From Liopterus haemorrhoidalis (lineage: Eukaryota; Arthropoda; Insecta; Coleoptera; Dytiscidae), in the NCBI GenBank assembly GCA_963971575.1, contig OZ020611.1, positions 23,419,279-23,483,278 of the forward strand: a stretch of 64,000 nucleotides of DNA, written 5' to 3'. Shown here piece by piece: positions 43,428 to 54,808 of this stretch. Within the stretch, counting starts at the first letter, position 1; each line of letters begins with the position of its first letter. The position numbers and the translations under genes are program-made. The notes under the pieces are model-generated. The model had not been told where the DNA came from. It was given only the letters and a program-made list of their open reading frames with translations, and did not search any database.

Positions 43428-43939
43428 GTAGGGTGACCATTCGTCCCCCATTTTGCGGGACTGCCCCGCATTTTAACATTTTGTCCCGCATTAAGATGCG
43501 TACCGCAAAAGTCCCGTATTTTAACATTTTGTCCTACTTTGTCCCGCATTTTAACATTTTGGAGGTGAGGACCTTTTTTTTGCTCTTCACTTGGATTTGG
43601 GAAGTAAAGACCTTTTTTTTGCTCTTCACTTGGATTTTGGGAGATGAGGACCTTTTTGTTTGCTCTTCACTTGTGTTATCTTTTAGGCTTACGCCTTAAC
43701 TCATTTATTTAATTTTGATTTACAACGTGTTTTTAAAATTTTTTATACACTATATACACAACGTCTTGTGTTATTTATTATTACACCCGTCTCTAAGACA
43801 CTGTTTTCAATAGTTATTTCCCCTAATCTCGTCCCTCGCAACCCCTTACATCACAAACACTAACAACTTGGATTTGGGAGGTGAGGACCTTTTTTTTTGC
43901 TCCGTCCCGCATTGCCTTCTTAAGAAAATGGTCACCCTA
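43428..43939. mobile_element. hAT-type MITE with duplication TATATAGG
   Basis: The ends TAGGGTGACCATT and AATGGTCACCCTA are inverted repeats. TATATAGG borders both (43420-43427 and 43940-43947). Inside, CCCGCATTTTAACATTTTG is repeated and three to four copies of a ~43-bp unit with GAGGACCTTTTTTTTGCTC occur, the same unit seen in the MITE at 12208. Confidence 0.85.
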
Positions 43940-43947
43940 TATATAGG

Positions 43948-44562
43948 TATATGTAAATTTGAGTTTGTCTGTCTCTCTGCTTGTTTGTCTGTACGGGCAT
44001 CACGCTAAAAGGACTGAAAAGCGGTTTCACGAGATTTTGAAGACACCTTAAGACGATCCTACACTGTACACGCAAGAAAATATAGTCTAATCTGTGACTT
44101 ATGCTATTATTTAAAATAAGAAAACAAATATTTTTCGTCTCGTGCATTTTATTTATTTATTTTCAATTTGATGTATATTTTGTGTATTACGAGAGGAAAT
44201 CTTAGACTAAACTTAGACTAAAATTTATGTTACTTATTTATTTTACCTCAAAATTGTATTAAAAAAGAAAAAATGTGAAAATGAAAAAACGAATATTTTT
44301 TATATTTTATAAACGAGTTTTTATTTTTTTTTAAATTTTATTATTTTAATTTTACATACAAAAATATATTTTTTAATTAAATTTTAATTAAAAATTCATT
44401 CTAATTTTGCTTGATATTTTGAAAAATTCTACTAACCGAATAATTAATTCGAATATTTATTTCTGTTCTACTAAAAAATCAACTTTTATATCTTTCCTTC
44501 AAAAGTCGCGGGTCGCAAGAAAGTTTTCACAGGGTATTTAATAATTAGACAGATTTTACTTA
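43948..44562. other. Non-coding, nothing recognised
   Basis: Strongly AT-rich with long A and T tracts. There is no convincing open frame. Confidence 0.4.
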
Positions 44563-44564
44563 TA

Positions 44565-44767
44565 CAGAGTGATTATTTAATGGCGAGACGACGTCACTGG
44601 AAGTTTTAATAATTTGCCGTTTCATACACATCGTAGCAGGCGATTATGCGTGCATTTTTTTCTTCATAATCAAATTTTAGGTTATTATGTCATAGTATTC
44701 ACCAGTATTTCTGCTAGGAGGCACGTAAAATTCAGTGACGTCGTCTCGCCATTAAATAATCACTCTG
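44565..44767. mobile_element. 203-bp MITE with ~36-bp perfect inverted repeats
   Basis: CAGAGTGATTATTTAATG then GCGAGACGACGTCACTG on the left is exactly mirrored on the right. TA borders both ends, as for Tc1/mariner-type insertion. The high arm identity suggests recent activity. The interior is non-coding. Confidence 0.9.
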
Positions 44768-44769
44768 TA

Positions 44770-45069
44770 CTATTCAATCGATTAAAATATGTAAAAAAGG
44801 TATGTAAATATTTTATGATGTTTGTTGATTCGGTTGTATTATTTGTTCTAAATTTAATACTCTTTTTGAATTATTAACAAATACAGTGATTTCTGTGTGT
44901 GCACTTTGCAGGATCCTCTTAGGTTGTAATATAAATTAAAGGTTAAAATATAGATTAATGGCTATTTTTCATTTCAGAATTTTGTTTTTAAATGGGTATT
45001 TTTGCGTATGAAAATAAAAAAACAACAGTTATTTCAGTATAACTCTAAAACTTTTTATCATAATCACTT
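44770..45069. other. Non-coding, nothing recognised
   Basis: AT-rich, no recognised element. Confidence 0.35.
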
Positions 45070-46105
45070 CCTTTTAGGGTTTTGTAGGTATGATGAAAAA
45101 ACCCTTATATCGCTATGTGGTAAAATCTATCTGTCTGTATGTACGATAGAAATTGTAGACAAACGGCTGAACATAGAATGTAGGCGTGAACAACTCACAC
45201 ATTTTAAAACTATAGAGTTAAAAAAAACACATAGCGGGAAAAATATAAACATATAGGTATGTATTTAATAAATATGAACCCTCTTAATGTACGGATAAGA
45301 AAAAAAAATCAAATATCTTTTTATGGGATTTTCATGTGTCTGTCTGTTCCGTAAAAAATGTGGCTAAACGGCTGGACCTGTTAAGTTAAAATTTGGCATG
45401 CTTGTACAACTCTTTGACCTACATATAGAAATGGTATCTCTTAATACCTGGATAAACAAATACATTTTCATTTTTGATAAATTAAATTTTTTTATGGATA
45501 TTCACCAAATTTGTGTCAAAAAACTTTTGTACCTCAATCTATTTCCCAGAGGGGTTGATAAACCAACAAAATTATATTTTTGGAAAAAAAAAACAAGTAT
45601 TTTTATGAGATATTTATCAAAAATGTTGTCCTATGTTTTGGAGGGGTTGGTTTTCTTTTTCTTCTTCTTTGCCTTCTCTTTTTAGAGGAAGGCAATCATC
45701 AAGATAATTTTGACTTCGGAGACTGCGGCTTGAAATACATCTCTAGATGAATATCTAAACTACTGACGTAGATTTTCTAGCCACGGAATTCTTGATCGTC
45801 GTACACTTCGATAATTTGAAATAGTTCATATTTCTCCCTGTCAAAACTGGGATTAGTATATACATCTGAAAAAAAAATCAATACTGTAATAATTATTGTG
45901 TTTTCTGTGTAGTATCAAAAGAAAGTTCATAAGATGTAACTGAAGAAACGAAAATATATTCTTTATAATTCCTTTATTTTAACATATCAAAAAACCCAGG
46001 GAAGGTTATTCTAAAATTCCGAAAAATTCTTAAAAATGCCTATTGATATGAACTGGAGTAGTACTACAGATTTTTTTGATCAGATTAATTTTTCAGAAGA
46101 AATCG
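45070..46105 (+). mobile_element. C'' element, 3'-truncated
   Basis: It starts TTTTAGGGTTTTGTAGGTAT and keeps CTATCTGTCTGTATG and AGACAAACGGCTGAACATAG. It contains a partial internal repeat of the 5' region at 45320-45420. It fades out near 46105, and no terminal hairpin is found. Confidence 0.5.
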
Positions 46106-46179
46106 ACGTTTTTTTATTTATGAAAAATTACAATTTTTTAAATTTCATGTGGGGTATTAAAGATATTAAGTACTTGGAT

Positions 46180-46240
46180 CAGCGTGTCTCAACCTATGGG
46201 TCGCGACCTATATTGAGTTGCGAAAATTCCAAGTGCCGAA
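46180..46240. mobile_element. Left end of a hAT-like element
   Basis: CAGCGTGTCTCAACCTATGG and TCGCGACC are hAT-like starts. Similar CGTGACC sequence resumes at 46783-46815 after the LINE fragment. The right end would fall in the N gap. Confidence 0.4.
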
Positions 46241-46274
46241 TTTATTGGAATCACTAAGGAGTGATTCCAATAAA
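46241..46274. repeat. Perfect 15-bp hairpin, 4-base loop
   Basis: TTTATTGGAATCACT (46241-46255) and its exact inverse (46260-46274) with loop AAGG. It lies at the 5' junction of the LINE fragment, where an inverted mini-duplication could form during insertion. Confidence 0.9.
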
Positions 46275-46770
46275 TCCTCGAGGTTACTGACAGCCACTAA
46301 GCCGGACATAACCCTCCTGGATATCGAGACCAAACAGATGTTTGTGATCGAATTCTAAAGTCCAGCTGAGAAGAATATCTCTCTCAAGGAGGAGGAAAGA
46401 GGTCCAAGTATATGGACCTGTTGTCCGAGCTTAGAAAGCTGTATCCCGGGTATAAAGTTAAGCTTGTAGTCCTGATAGTTGGTGTTTTGGGTGGTATGAA
46501 AGCCTCCTATCGAAGGGAAATCGAGTCCACTCCCGCCTGCAGATCTTCTGCCAACTCTTTGATATGCAGGATGCAGAAAGCAGTGCTGCTCGGGTCACTC
46601 CGCATTGTGCGGGCACTGGATCTAGCGTAATTTCCGCGATTGCATATCGCCAGGGTTTGGGATGCAGTCGTGTGTATTTAGCTCCACTAGTCTCTAGTAT
46701 GATGCGGCTCAAAAGGTTGCTGAAGTTTGAGATTAGTGGACGCTTGTCAAGACCTAACAAACCCCATAAT
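46260..46770 (+). pseudogene. RLE-type (R2-like) LINE C-terminal fragment
   Basis: One frame has KPDITLLDIETKQMFVIEF, fitting the PD..(D/E)-x-K/S pattern of the restriction-like endonuclease in R2-type LINEs, then a stop. A second frame continues SKYMDLLSELRKLYPGYKVK and SSANSLICRMQKAVLLGSLR, then IVRAL, which resembles the usual end of such ORFs. An AATAATAATA tail at 46770 suggests the 3' end. At least one stop and one frameshift. Confidence 0.65.
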
Positions 46771-46839
46771 AATAATATTGGTTCGTGACCGATGTTGGAT
46801 CGTGACCTATATTAGATCCCGTTAAAATTGTAATGAGGT

Positions 46840-47039
46840 NNNNNNNNNNNNNNNNNNNNNNNNNNNNNNNNNNNNNNNNNNNNNNNNNNNNNNNNNNNNN
46901 NNNNNNNNNNNNNNNNNNNNNNNNNNNNNNNNNNNNNNNNNNNNNNNNNNNNNNNNNNNNNNNNNNNNNNNNNNNNNNNNNNNNNNNNNNNNNNNNNNNN
47001 NNNNNNNNNNNNNNNNNNNNNNNNNNNNNNNNNNNNNNN
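46840..47039. other. Assembly gap of 200 N
   Basis: It lies immediately before the first complete tandem unit, so the number of units to the left is unknown. Apparent frames across it are meaningless. Confidence 1.
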
Positions 47040-47041
47040 TA

Positions 47042-47937
47042 TGCCTCATTTTCATGGTAGTGTCAAAGGCGTGACAGGGGTGAGAGGCGTGGTGTTATAT
47101 TTACAAGTTCGAATTTCATGGTGGGGTTGGAGGCGTGATAAGGGCGCGTTTTCGGTTTTGACATTTGTATATAACCGAAATTTAACCTAAAAGTTTATAC
47201 AAGTGTTTGGAGTAAACGGTTATTCAATTTCATTAAATATGTCGTCAAATCGAAGGAGACGTCTAGCTCTTTTTTATGCATATTTAGACGTAATGCGATA
47301 TGAAGAAAAGCAATGGTGGGTACGCCCCATATATAAAAACAGACGGCAACGGGGTGATTATTTTAACTTGTTGCAAGAAATGAGGCTAACAGACACAGAG
47401 AGTTATTTCAATTACATGAGAATGACACCAACCAATTTTGATGAACTTCTGAGTATTGTTGGACTATTATTATGTAAGCAGAAGGTAATCAGAGAACCTA
47501 TTGATCCTGGGCAAAGGCTTGCTTTGACTTTACGGTAATACCCACTTAATTGGGGTATACTATTATACTTGGGGTATATCACCAGTATACCCACCATATG
47601 ACACTTCTGCAGTCCAGATGTTGAAACCGAATCCATAATAATAAACTTTATGACTGCCGAAAGTCGCTATTTCGCTACATCAATTTACGTTTTTTAATTT
47701 TTTTTTTATGAAATTAATATAAGTGTCTCGCTAAAGATCTCACCATTCCGAAAAAATATATCTGTTTCTATGGTTTCGACGGTGCGGCCGGCGCTAGAGT
47801 TGAAATTTCTGAACTTGCGACACCGCGCTTGTAACACCGCGCCTACGATACCATGGTACGGGTTTTTTCAAAATAATGCGATCCTATTGGTTGAATTTTT
47901 TGTTCCACACTTCCAACACCCGCATGAAAATGAGGCA
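47042..47937 (+). mobile_element. Harbinger-type element, unit 1
   Basis: Ends TGCCTCATTTTCATG and CATGAAAATGAGGCA are perfect inverted repeats, with TTA on the right and (in units 2 and 3) on the left. 896 bp long. It contains a truncated HARBI1-like frame. The empty site at 19451-19631 supports insertion with a TTA duplication. Confidence 0.9.
47203..47538 (+). pseudogene. HARBI1-like transposase N-terminus, unit 1
   Basis: 111 codons with intact frame. WWVRPIYKNRRQRGDYFNLL, then QEMRLTDTESYFNYMRMTP and NFDELLSIVG, then REPIDPGQRLALTLR, is the N-terminal region of PIF/Harbinger nucleases up to the point where L-A-T-G normally follows. The whole DDE domain is missing, so no catalysis is possible. 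The end LTLRstop at GGTAAT looks like a cut at, or close to, a splice-donor-like site. It could act only as a DNA- or protein-binding fragment, if expressed. Confidence 0.85.
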
Positions 47938-47940
47938 TTA

Positions 47941-48870
47941 GAATAACATTCCAACTCTTGTGTTAGAATATTAACTTTCTGTAGTCAAAATTGGTTTTAG
48001 AATTGGTAAATTCTATAGTGGTCGTGGAGAAACGTATTTTCTGCGTTCTCAGTCTCTTTGAAAAATGGTTTCTCTAGATGGCAACTGAATTTGATTGAAT
48101 CGATTCTGAAATGAATCTTCAGTAGCTATATATTATGTTATCATCAGTCTGGATTCCGGACTAATATAACCTCTGTCATTTTGTTTGCTTATATAACGTC
48201 TTAAGCGTTAAGCCTGGTTTATAATAACTCCATAACATACCGCATAACTATGAAACAATGGAATTTACCCTTCACAACATATGTTTGTAATAAACAGAAC
48301 AAAGAAAATAGTGTAATTTTTATGCTTATGTATCCACAACATATCTATTATAAACCAGGCTTTAAGCTTCGTCCATAACATAAACGCATAGCATATGCAT
48401 TAGTCGAATAAATGGTGTATCACTGTTTTGCTTTTAGTACAAACATTTGTTTGTATAAACAGGCAATATACTAAATTCATACATCTTTATGCTTATGCCA
48501 TGCACTTGTGCTATTGATCTATTATAAATGAGGCTTTATTTATAATAGATACATAAGATAAACATGACATATTAATCACAGGACAATCTTTGTTTATTAT
48601 AAGCAGGTGTTCAGAACAATGACAACCCTTTGTACTCATCTTTTTGCTCATGTCATACATTATGCTATGGAAATATTATAAACCAGGCTTTAACCTTAAC
48701 AAAAAAAGATGAAGGACTTATGTGAGGGAAGTCAAAAGTCAACCCGAATAACAATACCCAAGAAGAGAAAAGATTTTCTCCACGACCACTATAGAATTTA
48801 TCAATTCTAAAACCAATTTTGACTACAGAAAGTTAATATTCTAACACAAGAGTTGGAATGTTATTCTAAA
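47941..48870. repeat. Family G inverted arms and MITE cluster, unit 1
   Basis: Arms 47941-48030 and 48778-48868 are inverted copies (CATTCCAACTCTTGTGTTAG / CTAACACAAGAGTTGGAATG). Between them AAGCCTGGTTTATAATA ends define a MITE at 48210-48363 and a related one at 48532-48693. The same layout recurs 2,340 bp downstream. Confidence 0.75.
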
Positions 48871-49381
48871 GCACTTATCTTCTTATACATTTTGCGTGTA
48901 TTTCATTCCATCACTTGTTATGGAATAACTATTCCATGCTAGTTGTCTTTTGTTTTTGTAGGGTTACATTAAGATATATGCAACGTTTACATTAAATAAA
49001 TGCAACATAACTTCCTAACCTAAAATAGTGGCCGATGTGCGGCAAATTAAATAAAAATTAAACAAATAAATAAAATAGTTCAATTAATTGATTAATTTGT
49101 TATGTTATATAAATTATGTGTTAAGATAGAATGTTTGTTAAAATAATTATTTGTTATTTTTTTTTTCTATCTGGTGGTCGTGGAGAAAGTAGGGTCTGTG
49201 ACTCGATTGGAAGAGAAAATTCGATGCTCGTGGTTCTTCACGCTTGCCTGCGTGAATGTAAATGTTGCATATATCGTAATGTAACCCTACAAAAACAAAA
49301 GACAACAAGTATGGAATAGTTATTCTATAACAAGTGATAGAATGAAATACACGCAAAATGCATAAGAAGATAAGTGCTTTA

Positions 49382-50277
49382 TGCCTCATTTTCATGGTAG
49401 TGTCAAAGGCGTGACAGGGGTGAGAGGCGTGGTGTTATATTTACAAGTTCGAATTTCATGGTGGGGTTGGAGGCGTGATAAGGGCGCGTTTTCGGTTTTG
49501 ACATTTGTATATAACCGAAATTTAACCTAAAAGTTTATACAAGTGTTTGGAGTAAACGGTTATTCAATTTCATTAAATATGTCGTCAAATCGAAGGAGAC
49601 GTCTAGCTCTTTTTTATGCATATTTAGACGTAATGCGATATGAAGAAAAGCAATGGTGGGTACGCCCCATATATAAAAACAGACGGCAACGGGGTGATTA
49701 TTTTAACTTGTTGCAAGAAATGAGGCTAACAGACACAGAGAGTTATTTCAATTACATGAGAATGACACCAACCAATTTTGATGAACTTCTGAGTATTGTT
49801 GGACTATTATTATGTAAGCAGAAGGTAATCAGAGAACCTATTGATCCTGGGCAAAGGCTTGCTTTGACTTTACGGTAATACCCACTTAATTGGGGTATAC
49901 TATTATACTTGGGGTATATCACCAGTATACCCACCATATGACACTTCTGCAGTCCAGATGTTGAAACCGAATCCATAATAATAAACTTTATGACTGCCGA
50001 AAGTCGCTATTTCGCTACATCAATTTACGTTTTTTAATTTTTTTTTTATGAAATTAATATAAGTGTCTCGCTAAAGATCTCACCATTCCGAAAAAATATA
50101 TCTGTTTCTATGGTTTCGACGGTGCGGCCGGCGCTAGAGTTGAAATTTCTGAACTTGCGACACCGCGCTTGTAACACCGCGCCTACGATACCATGGTACG
50201 GGTTTTTTCAAAATAATGCGATCCTATTGGTTGAATTTTTTGTTCCACACTTCCAACACCCGCATGAAAATGAGGCA
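49382..50277 (+). mobile_element. Harbinger-type element, unit 2
   Basis: Identical, as far as I can read, to the element at 47042. Here both TTA copies are visible (49379-49381 and 50278-50280). Confidence 0.9.
49543..49878 (+). pseudogene. HARBI1-like transposase N-terminus, unit 2
   Basis: Same 111-codon truncated frame as in unit 1, with no differences that I see. Confidence 0.85.
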
Positions 50278-51721
50278 TTAGAATAACATTCCAACTCTTG
50301 TGTTAGAATATTAACTTTCTGTAGTCAAAATTGGTTTTAGAATTGGTAAATTCTATAGTGGTCGTGGAGAAACGTATTTTCTGCGTTCTCAGTCTCTTTG
50401 AAAAATGGTTTCTCTAGATGGCAACTGAATTTGATTGAATCGATTCTGAAATGAATCTTCAGTAGCTATATATTATGTTATCATCAGTCTGGATTCCGGA
50501 CTAATATAACCTCTGTCATTTTGTTTGCTTATATAACGTCTTAAGCGTTAAGCCTGGTTTATAATAACTCCATAACATACCGCATAACTATGAAACAATG
50601 GAATTTACCCTTCACAACATATGTTTGTAATAAACAGAACAAAGAAAATAGTGTAATTTTTATGCTTATGTATCCACAACATATCTATTATAAACCAGGC
50701 TTTAAGCTTCGTCCATAACATAAACGCATAGCATATGCATTAGTCGAATAAATGGTGTATCACTGTTTTGCTTTTAGTACAAACATTTGTTTGTATAAAC
50801 AGGCAATATACTAAATTCATACATCTTTATGCTTATGCCATGCACTTGTGCTATTGATCTATTATAAATGAGGCTTTATTTATAATAGATACATAAGATA
50901 AACATGACATATTAATCACAGGACAATCTTTGTTTATTATAAGCAGGTGTTCAGAACAATGACAACCCTTTGTACTCATCTTTTTGCTCATGTCATACAT
51001 TATGCTATGGAAATATTATAAACCAGGCTTTAACCTTAACAAAAAAAGATGAAGGACTTATGTGAGGGAAGTCAAAAGTCAACCCGAATAACAATACCCA
51101 AGAAGAGAAAAGATTTTCTCCACGACCACTATAGAATTTATCAATTCTAAAACCAATTTTGACTACAGAAAGTTAATATTCTAACACAAGAGTTGGAATG
51201 TTATTCTAAAGCACTTATCTTCTTATACATTTTGCGTGTATTTCATTCCATCACTTGTTATGGAATAACTATTCCATGCTAGTTGTCTTTTGTTTTTGTA
51301 GGGTTACATTAAGATATATGCAACGTTTACATTAAATAAATGCAACATAACTTCCTAACCTAAAATAGTGGCCGATGTGCGGCAAATTAAATAAAAATTA
51401 AACAAATAAATAAAATAGTTCAATTAATTGATTAATTTGTTATGTTATATAAATTATGTGTTAAGATAGAATGTTTGTTAAAATAATTATTTGTTATTTT
51501 TTTTTTCTATCTGGTGGTCGTGGAGAAAGTAGGGTCTGTGACTCGATTGGAAGAGAAAATTCGATGCTCGTGGTTCTTCACGCTTGCCTGCGTGAATGTA
51601 AATGTTGCATATATCGTAATGTAACCCTACAAAAACAAAAGACAACAAGTATGGAATAGTTATTCTATAACAAGTGATAGAATGAAATACACGCAAAATG
51701 CATAAGAAGATAAGTGCTTTA

Positions 51722-52616
51722 TGCCTCATTTTCATGGTAGTGTCAAAGGCGTGACAGGGGTGAGAGGCGTGGTGTTATATTTACAAGTTCGAATTTCATG
51801 GTGGGGTTGGAGGCGTGATAAGGGCGCGTTTTCGGTTTTGACATTTGTATATAACCGAAATTTAACCTAAAAGTTTATACAAGTGTTTGGAGTAAACGGT
51901 TATTCAATTTCATTAAATATGTCGTCAAATCGAAGGAGACGTCTAGCTCTTTTTTATGCATATTTAGACGTAATGCGATATGAAGAAAAGCAATGGTGGG
52001 TACGCCCCATATATAAAAACAGACGGCAACGGGGTGATTATTTTAACTTGTTGCAAGAAATGAGGCTAACAGACACAGAGAGTTATTTCAATTACATGAG
52101 AATGACACCAACCAATTTTGATGAACTTCTGAGTATTGTTGGACTATTATTATGTAAGCAGAAGGTAATCAGAGAACCTATTGATCCTGGGCAAAGGCTT
52201 GCTTTGACTTTACGGTAATACCCACTTAATTGGGGTATACTATTATACTTGGGGTATATCACCAGTATACCCACCATATGACACTTCTGCAGTCCAGATG
52301 TTGAAACCGAATCCATAATAATAAACTTTATGACTGCCGAAAGTCGCTATTTCGCTACATCAATTTACGTTTTTTAATTTTTTTTTTATGAAATTAATAT
52401 AAGTGTCTCGCTAAAGATCTCCCATTCCGAAAAAATATATCTGTTTCTATGGTTTCGACGGTGCGGCCGGCGCTAGAGTTGAAATTTCTGAACTTGCGAC
52501 ACCGCGCTTGTAACACCGCGCCTACGATACCATGGTACGGGTATTTTCAAAATAATGCGATCCTATTGGTTGAATTTTTTGTTCCACACTTCCAACACCC
52601 GCATGAAAATGAGGCA
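51722..52616 (+). mobile_element. Harbinger-type element, unit 3
   Basis: It differs from units 1 and 2 by one missing base near 52421 and one substitution near 52542. TTA borders both ends. Confidence 0.9.
51883..52218 (+). pseudogene. HARBI1-like transposase N-terminus, unit 3
   Basis: Same 111-codon frame as in units 1 and 2; the two differences of this unit fall outside it. Confidence 0.85.
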
Positions 52617-52676
52617 TTAGAATAACATTCCAACTCTTGTGTTAGAATATTAACTTTCTGTAGTCAAAATTGGTTT

Positions 52677-52820
52677 ATTGTGGTGTTTCTCGTTCTCAAT
52701 ATTGTTGTGTGGGTTTCTCGTGGTTCTTCACGCTTGCCTGCGGCTCGCGCTCGGAATGTTCCACTCGCATCGAATTTTCTCATTACAACCTTGTTACAGA
52801 ATATACTATTACTCCACCAT
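52677..52820. repeat. Family G arm after the tandem array
   Basis: GTGGTTCTTCACGCTTGCCT and the inverse of AATAGTATATTCTG link it to the copies at 17973 and 49230. The array stops here. Confidence 0.55.
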
Positions 52821-52957
52821 CGAACAGCCATTGTATTTAGCAAGGAACCCTTCACATCGAGGAAGTGGATATTCAGATCTTCAACCTCGATGGCGATTTA
52901 ATCGGATTGAAACCAGTTATTTTGTTTTACTACGTAAGAGCTACACTAATATTTTTC

Positions 52958-53020
52958 ATAGGTACCGCCACTGGAAGGAGATATCTGAGTATTTTGTCTT
53001 ACGTTTTTCTACAGCTATAA
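52958..53020 (+). pseudogene. HARBI1-like fragment following the truncation point
   Basis: The frame reads TATGRRYLSILSYVFLQL and stops. L/T-A-T-G-R-x-Y-x-S-L-S-Y-x-F is exactly what follows LALTLRY in full Harbinger transposases, and it is the part missing from the three truncated copies. It lies outside the right end of unit 3, preceded by an AG acceptor-like site. It is only 18 residues, so chance cannot be excluded. Confidence 0.45.
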
Positions 53021-53229
53021 TAATTTAGGATTACGCTTTCCTACGGCATATTTACGATGAGAGAATTCTTAATGGCCGACACATGCTTCGGTTACAATTT
53101 ATCATTTTTATTTCTATTGTTGCTGTTAAAATATCCGTGTCTTAATTTTATTTCCACAAGTAAATAAGTCTGTTTTCTTTTTAGCTTCATTTTGGTTATT
53201 TATAGTAATTTAATTATGAACAATTACAG

Positions 53230-53345
53230 AAAATGACATGAAGAAACTGAAATTTCTCACATTTTTGAGTTTCGTAAGTATTAAGTATGTGAAAGACACG
53301 AATAGAGGCCCAGAATGCTGGGAGGTCAAAGACAATATTTATTAC
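53230..53345 (-). mobile_element. C'' element, old 3' end
   Basis: On minus it reads ..ACTTACGAAACTCAAAAATG, TGAGAAATTTCA; AGAATGCTGGG matches the fragment at 3556-3690. Confidence 0.4.
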
Positions 53346-53679
53346 CAGAATCACATAATTGCATAATATCAACAAATCTTGAAAATTATTATTATTTTTC
53401 TTTAATCTAAGTGATTTAATGATTCGTTTTCTTTTGACAACATACATTAAATATGAATAGGACCAAAGATGCGGACAAAGACCAAAGAGACATTTTTGGC
53501 AAAAACTGTGAGGTTTCAGAACTCAACAGGGAACACAATTAAAACCGAGAAATCTGGCGAGGGATTGGCCAGGTCAATGATATAAAGCAAAATAGGAAGA
53601 AAAAATCATAATTTTATTTATTACAATTGATCTATTATTGCAAATATTGGAAAGAAAAAAAAATTTTTTTTTTTTTTAG
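53346..53679. other. Non-coding, nothing recognised
   Basis: AT-rich, with a poly-T tract at 53660. Confidence 0.35.
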
Positions 53680-54056
53680 GATCCGGACAAAAGCACAACA
53701 GGGACATTAGGCCGACAGACTAAAGATCAGAACGAACGAAAGGCCAACACGGACAAAAAATCTACGTAGACAAAAGGCCAACACGGATAAAAGCCGACAG
53801 ATAAAAGGCAGATAGACAAAAGACCAACAAAGACAAAAGGCCAACAGACAAGAACTCAACAAAGACAAAAGGTCGAAAGACAAAAAGCCAACAAAGACAA
53901 AAGGCCAACAGACAAAAGATCAACAGAAAAGGTCGACAAAAAAGGCCAACAAAGTTAAAAGGCAGGCAGGCCAAAGGCTGTCAAAAACAAAGGGCTTATA
54001 GACAAAAGTCCGACAGAAAAAATGCTAACAAAGATAAATCAGCCATTATATTGTTC
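53680..54056 (+). repeat. Degenerate ~15-bp minisatellite GACAAAAGGCCAACA
   Basis: Roughly twenty irregular units mixing ACAGACAAAAG, GGCCAACA and GGCCGACA. Related arrays are at 55452-55560 (inverted) and 62950-63195. Reading frames over it give repetitive peptides of no apparent meaning. Confidence 0.8.
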
Positions 54057-54061
54057 TTTTT

Positions 54062-54726
54062 ACCGACCGCCAACATATATAAGAGAGGTATTGTGATCAT
54101 ACTGATTTTGACATTTCGAGATTTCGATGGATCTCCACGAATTGAGGTCCCTACATAACGTTTTGACTATTTTTAGCATGATGTTTGTCGGTCTGTCTGT
54201 CCGTCCGTCTGTCTGTCTGTCCGTCTGTCTGTCTGTCCGTCTGTCTGTCTGTCTGTCTGTCCGTCGTCTGTCTCTGTACACGTGCAGAGCAAATTAGGCT
54301 AAAAGGATTTTTATGAAACTGCACATTTAAGTTTTTGACATCAATGACACGAGCTGATCAACTTTTGGTAAAAATCGGTTGACTAGAAATGGGAGTTTAC
54401 TCGTGTCGATTTTAAGATTTTTGCGAATATTTAGCAAGAGAAAAATATTTCGAAAAAATTTATTGTACAAAAGTTGCTATAAATGCAATAACTAATAACT
54501 TTTATTTGAGACGTTTTTTGATAAAACGAAAAATTTCGACAAATATTTGTAAAATTTGTAAAGTCTCAATTTTTTCATACTTATACGTAACGTTTCCATG
54601 GTCATGATAAATAATATCTTTGTTAGAAAATATTAGGCCAAGTTATTTCTACTCTGCTGCTAGAATGTATTTTATACAAGTACTTTTGATGGCGGTCGGT
54701 CCTGTGGTGGCCACAGCTGATTTTTT
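54062..54726 (+). mobile_element. Family B helentron-like element, copy B3
   Basis: ACCGACCGCCAACATATATA at the start, a GTCTGTCTGTCC array (54187-54270), GGCGGTCGGT, the CTGTGGTGGCCACAG hairpin and CTGATTTTTT at the end. It lies between inverted minisatellite arrays. Confidence 0.8.
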
Positions 54727-54808
54727 AATTATTTTTCATTTTTTTTTTTATTACTGTTTTACATTTTATATTCAAAATTAATAAAACATAATTATTACAT
54801 AGACATAT

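Larger units (their letters stand above)
47040..52676. repeat. 2,340-bp tandem array, about 2.4 units
   Basis: Units start at 47040, 49380 and 51720. The first two look identical line by line over 2,340 bp. The third matches until 52676 with one deletion near 52421 and one T-to-A change near 52542. Each unit holds a Harbinger element, two inverted family G arms and small MITEs. Near-identity means recent amplification or an assembly artefact beside the gap. Confidence 0.9.

Noticed and set aside
46822..47060. Open frames spanning the N gap
   Set aside because: They consist of unknown residues only.
52678..53028. 116-codon frame as a secreted protein
   Set aside because: Its first part is the family G arm; a different frame matches Harbinger in the last part, so the long frame is probably chance.
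53762..53974. Hydrophobic repetitive protein on minus strand
   Set aside because: It is the translation of the degenerate minisatellite; the same holds for 62975-63196.
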